DNA of 64,000 nt, from assembly GCA_016295355.1 (NCBI GenBank), contig JAEDLK010000005.1, positions 3,604-67,603 of the forward strand, given 5' to 3'. The stretch is from Clostridiaceae bacterium. Its GTDB lineage: Bacteria; Bacillota; Clostridia; Oscillospirales; Acutalibacteraceae. This document shows positions 60,722 to 64,000 of the stretch, piece by piece (the first letter of the stretch is position 1; the number at the start of each line of letters is the position of its first letter). A program made the translations under genes and the position numbers. The notes under the pieces are model-generated. The model worked only from the letters and a program-made list of their open reading frames with translations. It searched no databases and was not told where the DNA came from.

Positions 60722-61835
60722 ACAAGTCCTCCTCGGATAATTGAGTGATAATGCTGTTTGAAACCAGCATACCCTTTTCGGTCAGCGCAAAGGTGGTGCC
60801 GTCAAACTCCGCCAGTTGTTGTTCGGACAACGCCTGAGCTTTTGAGATAAAGGCATCTGAAAAACGCTTTCCGTAACGCTGGCCGAGTGTTTTGGCGTTC
60901 AACCCTTCGTCCAACCGCAAAGCCAACATCAGCCATTCAAAAAGGGTGCCGCCCGGCTCGTCATACACCGTTTCTTCACCCTGTAAATAGGCCGATACAT
61001 TCGCCGGCTGATGAAACCGCCGACCGTCTAAAAACGAATACGCCGATGGTCCTAACCCTAAATACTCTCTGTCCTGCCAGTAACGCAAATTATGTCGACT
61101 TCGCTTTTCATCCAAACAAAAATTGGATATTTCATAGTGGCGGTATCCCCACTCTCGCAACCGTTCGCAAAGCCGCAGATATTGCTGGCACAATGCTTCA
61201 TCATCCAAAAAGCGATATTCCTCACGGCGTGCCTTGAAACGCGTGTTTTCCTCTAAAATCAACATATAAGCCGATAGATGCTCCGGACGAAGCGTCTTGA
61301 CCATTTGCAGGGTCTTTTCCAGTGTCTGCTCATCACTGTTGGGCACACCCAGCATAACATCCACACTGATATTGTCAAAGCCGACTCTTTTGGCATCGGT
61401 TATAACCTGCGCACCCTGCTTTGCCGTGTGTCTTCGACCCAAGGTTTTCAACGCACGGTCATCCCCCGATTGCAAACCAACTGATAAACGGTTGACCCCG
61501 ACCTGCCGATAGCCGGCCAAGGTATCCTTATCAGCCGTGTCGGGATTAAGTTCCAATGTGATTTCGGCATCCGACAACAGGGTGAAGGATTGTTGCACAG
61601 CCGTCATCAGCCCGTTCAACTGATTGACCGTCAACAAAGACGGTGTACCGCCGCCGAAGTACAATGTGTCAATGGGGCGGTCAATACGGCCACCCCATTC
61701 TTCTATCTCTTGCGTCAATCGGGAAAGATACGCCTGTATTCGAACCGGACTCGGGCAAGCCGTGTAAAAGTCACAGTAAGCACACCGATGCCGGCAAAAC
61801 GGAATATGTAGATACAGACCGATCGGATCAGACAA
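60708..61835 (-). CDS. hemW: Radical SAM haem chaperone HemW
   Basis: Radical SAM protein of the HemN-like family that inserts haem. It has the cluster motif CRHRCAYCDF (Cx3Cx2C), FGGGTPSLLTVNQL, and KRSRHNLRYWQDREYLG, the last typical of HemW. The start is read as TTG 61835, preceded by GAGGCGG; it yields 375 aa, the family size, and begins LSDPIGLYLHIPF. The start overlaps the pduL stop by 8 nt. Starting at 61883 instead would add 16 residues unlike the family. Confidence 0.9.
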   Translation of the reverse strand: MSDPIGLYLHIPFCRHRCAYCDFYTACPSPVRIQAYLSRLTQEIEEWGGRIDRPIDTLYFGGGTPSLLTVNQLNGLMTAVQQSFTLLSDAEITLELNPDTADKDTLAGYRQVGVNRLSVGLQSGDDRALKTLGRRHTAKQGAQVITDAKRVGFDNISVDVMLGVPNSDEQTLEKTLQMVKTLRPEHLSAYMLILEENTRFKARREEYRFLDDEALCQQYLRLCERLREWGYRHYEISNFCLDEKRSRHNLRYWQDREYLGLGPSAYSFLDGRRFHQPANVSAYLQGEETVYDEPGGTLFEWLMLALRLDEGLNAKTLGQRYGKRFSDAFISKAQALSEQQLAEFDGTTFALTEKGMLVSNSIITQLSEEDLYENL

Positions 61836-62403
61836 GAATTTCCGCCTCGCAACTACCCGGAACAGCGGCTGCATTTGCCTCATCGGTATCCAAGTGCATG
61901 GCCAGCTTATAGTTCGGATTTACGCGGGCCACCACATCGTCAAAGACCAAAGCACGATCCTCTGTCTGGATTTTTACGCTGACAACCTGCTTATCGGTGA
62001 TACCGTACTTTTCAGCATCCTCAGGAGCCAAATGAATGTGACGCTTCGCTGCAATCACGCCCTGTGTGACTTCAACCTCGCCGCAGGGACCGACCAAACG
62101 GCATCCGGCACTGCCGTCTAAATCACCCGACTCACGGATGGGAGCCTTAACACCGATGCTTCTGGCGTCGGTCAAGGACAATTCAACCTGTGTATGACTA
62201 CGGCAGGGGCCCAAAATGGACACACCGGCCAACTCACGCTTTGGGCCGACAACGGTTACACGCTCCTCGCAGGCAAACTGGCCGGGTTGTGACAAATCCT
62301 TCTTCGGGGTCAGCTTATGATCCTTACCGAACAGAACAGCCAAATCAGCCTCCGTTACATGAACATGCCGTGCAGAAATTTCGACTAAAACAGTTTTTTT
62401 CAT
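61828..62403 (-). CDS. pduL: Phosphate propanoyltransferase (PduL)
   Basis: Converts acyl-CoA and phosphate to acyl phosphate; bacterial microcompartment-type phosphotransacylase. Two tandem domains each bear zinc histidines: VEISARHVHVTEADL (residues 7-21) and AAKRHIHLAPEDAEKYG. LVGPCGEVEV lies between. At 191 aa it lacks the shell-targeting N-terminal extension, so it is probably a free cytoplasmic acetate/propionate enzyme. No shell protein genes are nearby. Confidence 0.92.
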   Translation of the reverse strand: MKKTVLVEISARHVHVTEADLAVLFGKDHKLTPKKDLSQPGQFACEERVTVVGPKRELAGVSILGPCRSHTQVELSLTDARSIGVKAPIRESGDLDGSAGCRLVGPCGEVEVTQGVIAAKRHIHLAPEDAEKYGITDKQVVSVKIQTEDRALVFDDVVARVNPNYKLAMHLDTDEANAAAVPGSCEAEILV

Positions 62404-62428
62404 TTTAATAATCCCCTTCCTTTTTTCT

Positions 62429-62456
62429 ATTGTACCACATTTTTCGTCAGTTGCAA
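62429..62456 (-). promoter_or_regulatory. Promoter of pduL-hemW operon
   Basis: Minus strand TTGCAA, 16-nt spacer, TACAAT. Confidence 0.6.
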
Positions 62457-62468
62457 GTAAAATAATGC

Positions 62469-62497
62469 TTTCAAAAGCCCCGGTTGTATGCTATAAT
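62469..62497 (+). promoter_or_regulatory. Promoter of nagA
   Basis: TTTCAA, 17-nt spacer, TATAAT, 33 nt before the start. Confidence 0.68.
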
Positions 62498-62529
62498 AGC
62501 TTCAAGAGATCCAATAAGGGGACGACAGT

Positions 62530-63645
62530 ATGAAATGCTTACGAAACGGCACGCTGATTACCGAAAGCGGCCTGCTTACAGGACAACGCCTGTTGTTTGA
62601 TTCGCTCATCCGTGCCATAGAGCCGGACGACGGGTCAGCCTTGCCCGACGGCACGCAAATCATAGACGCCAAGGGCGGTCTGATTGCACCGGGACTTGTC
62701 AATCTTCACATTCACGGGTGCATGAACAAGGATACCTCCGACGGCACAAACGAGGCACTGCACACCATCGCCCGTCATTTACTGGCCACCGGTGTCACCT
62801 CCTTTTGCCCCACCCTCTGCACGGTAGAAAAGGAACAACTTGACCTCGTGGCGCAAACCCTTCGTTGCTTTAAGGAATCCCCAGACGATGCCCATGTCCT
62901 CGGCCTCTATTTGGAGGGTATCTTCTTAAGCCATGCCAAAAAGGGTGCTCATCGGGAAGACTGGCTGATGAATCCCGATGCCTCTTTGGTGCTTTCTTTT
63001 AAGGACATTCTTCGCTTGGTCATTTGTGCGCCCGAATTGCCCGGTGCCGAACCCTTTATCCGCACCTTAACCGAAAACGGCATCATCGTTGCCGTGGGTC
63101 ACAGCAATGCCACCTACGAACAGGCCATCAGAGCCTATAGGGCCGGTGCAACCGATACCACCCATTTGTTCAATGCCATGTCGGGACTAAGCCACCGTCA
63201 ACCCGGTGTGGCAGAGGCGGCCTTAAGCGAGGAACAGGCCTACACCGAGCTGATTTGCGATAACTTCCATGTACATCCGGCCTTTTATTCCCTAGTTTAT
63301 CGCTTAAAGAAGGATCATCTCATTTTCATCACCGATTCCATCTCACCGGCGGGATGTCCCGATGGGTCTTACATACAAGGCGGCCTGCATGTCACCAAAA
63401 CCGGCAAGACATGTCTGTTGGATGACGGCACCATCGCCGGCAGTGTAGCCGATTTGTTGGATGGACTTAAAAATGTCCATGAAGCCACCGACATTCCGCT
63501 TCACGACATCTTCAATGCCGCCTCGCTGAACCCCTGCCGACTGTTGAAAATCGACGACCGAAAGGGCAGCCTGGCTGTGGGTAAGGACGCCGATATTCTG
63601 TTGCTTGACAATGACCTTACTCTCCAACAGGTTTTCAAGGCATAA
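62530..63645 (+). CDS. nagA: N-acetylglucosamine-6-phosphate deacetylase
   Basis: Deacetylates GlcNAc-6-P in amino-sugar recycling. Metal and catalytic motifs are NLHIHGCMNKDTSDG, YLEGIFLSHAKKGAH, VGHSNATYEQ, TTHLFNAMSGLSHR and FITDSISPAG (with the catalytic Asp). At 371 aa it is normal. ATG 62530 follows AAGGGGACG. No nagB or regulator is adjacent. Confidence 0.94.
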   Translation: MKCLRNGTLITESGLLTGQRLLFDSLIRAIEPDDGSALPDGTQIIDAKGGLIAPGLVNLHIHGCMNKDTSDGTNEALHTIARHLLATGVTSFCPTLCTVEKEQLDLVAQTLRCFKESPDDAHVLGLYLEGIFLSHAKKGAHREDWLMNPDASLVLSFKDILRLVICAPELPGAEPFIRTLTENGIIVAVGHSNATYEQAIRAYRAGATDTTHLFNAMSGLSHRQPGVAEAALSEEQAYTELICDNFHVHPAFYSLVYRLKKDHLIFITDSISPAGCPDGSYIQGGLHVTKTGKTCLLDDGTIAGSVADLLDGLKNVHEATDIPLHDIFNAASLNPCRLLKIDDRKGSLAVGKDADILLLDNDLTLQQVFKA

Positions 63646-63931
63646 CCGTACCGTTCCTATAAGCGACACGGCGGATTAAAAGACGTGTTTCTTCACCCCG
63701 CCAAACGATGGTCGTAACTGATCGGTTACACAGACCCAAATCCTTTCCTATGTAAAAAACGGGAAACTGCGTTAGCGGAAAAAGGTTATTGTGTCGCCTT
63801 ACAACAAACAAGCCTCGAGTCAAAACCTACGGCTTTGCCGGCCTCCTTTACCGGAAAGGCCTTTGTCGGTCTGTACCATCTAATGCCTTGATACATAATC
63901 GGCTATAGCCACGTTTCAACCCCCTACTTAA
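63646..63931. other. Intergenic region after nagA
   Basis: About 290 bases without a recognised gene. It holds a GGCCT/AGGCC stem near 63841-63868 that could end nagA transcripts. Confidence 0.4.
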
Positions 63932-64000
63932 TGCAATAGTAACATAAAGGTAGACACATGGAAAACCACCATGTATCTACCTTTTTCTTATGCTACAATA
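63932..64000 (+). mobile_element. 5' end of an IS3-type element, cut by the window edge
   Basis: Nearly identical to the start of the remnant at 3745-4120, in the opposite orientation: the ATGCAATAGTAA terminus, hairpin arms AGGTAGACACATGG and CCATGTATCTACCT, then CTTATGCTACAATA. In the first copy the orfA start follows directly, so an orfA gene probably begins just past position 64000. Confidence 0.78.

Noticed and set aside
1..64000. CRISPR arrays, rRNA operons and complete tRNA genes
   Set aside because: No regularly spaced direct repeats and no rRNA or full tRNA sequence were seen on either strand.

Overview
The window comes from an endospore-forming member of the Clostridia, most like an Oscillospirales or Ruminococcaceae-type genome of roughly balanced GC content. 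The evidence is a set of sporulation and germination genes (uninterrupted sigK, ytfJ/gerW, sleB, a gerAA-gerAC-gerAB operon, a SpoIID/peptidoglycan-binding protein), Gram-positive leader RNAs (tyrosine T-box, cobalamin riboswitch), strong AAGGAGG ribosome binding sites and Gram-positive gene sets (yhaO-yhaN, DUF951, TrkA/TrkH, MgtE). Most of it is ordinary chromosomal backbone in short operons on both strands, with few mobile remnants.

Layout. 1-2.5 kb (minus): DUF2953, ytfJ, a GreA-type factor, a monofunctional transglycosylase and a truncated SGNH hydrolase. 2.8-7.1 kb: a PfkB kinase, a decayed IS3-type transposase remnant, a GH16 glycosidase and a DUF2142 membrane protein. 7.4-13.4 kb (plus): sigK, then a four-gene operon for the oxidative citrate branch (predicted Re-citrate synthase, GntR/FCD regulator, aconitase, isocitrate dehydrogenase) behind a promoter whose -10 box lies in a perfect 24-bp palindrome. 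13.8-18.1 kb (minus): M18 aminopeptidase, coaE, Sua5/TsaC, prfA, DUF951. 18.4-28.4 kb (plus): yhaO-yhaN, trkA-trkH, a PAP2 phosphatase, an EamA permease and uxaC. 28.6-32.4 kb: a regulatory island in which an XRE repressor and an ImmA/IrrE-type protease face a zinc-finger protein, a sigma-like phage-type regulator and DNA polymerase IV.

32.5-38 kb: spore and germination genes. 38-39.4 kb: a cobalamin riboswitch controlling a DUF4430 (transcobalamin-like) lipoprotein and an ECF S component. 39.5-42.7 kb: mgtE with a structured attenuator leader, divergent from T-box-controlled tyrS. 42.7-47 kb: a hairpin-rich repeat, a probable structured RNA, a GntR-ABC-small peptide-lipoprotein operon and sleB. 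47.3-48.4 kb: a rearrangement scar with two head-truncated genes. 48.5-55.6 kb (minus): pyridoxal kinase, nth, a PTS IIC-like protein, a glycosyltransferase, a second repeat copy and an AbrB-ABC operon. 55.7-63.6 kb: AlaX editing protein, radC, rluA, a CPBP protease, a phosphoglycerate mutase-family enzyme, hemW, pduL and nagA. The window ends inside the 5' end of another copy of the IS remnant.

The observations most worth following are: the XRE/ImmA module, whose two perfect promoters point at each other and overlap three 18-bp operators, and which appears to have captured dinB; the roughly 214-bp multi-hairpin repeat, present in two good copies and one degenerate copy, with a compensatory base-pair change; the B12-riboswitch transcobalamin-like/ECF pair; the self-regulated Re-citrate synthase operon; and the mgtE leader, which carries both an attenuator and a hairpin over the ribosome binding site. 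All function calls are from reading the sequence; no database search was run.
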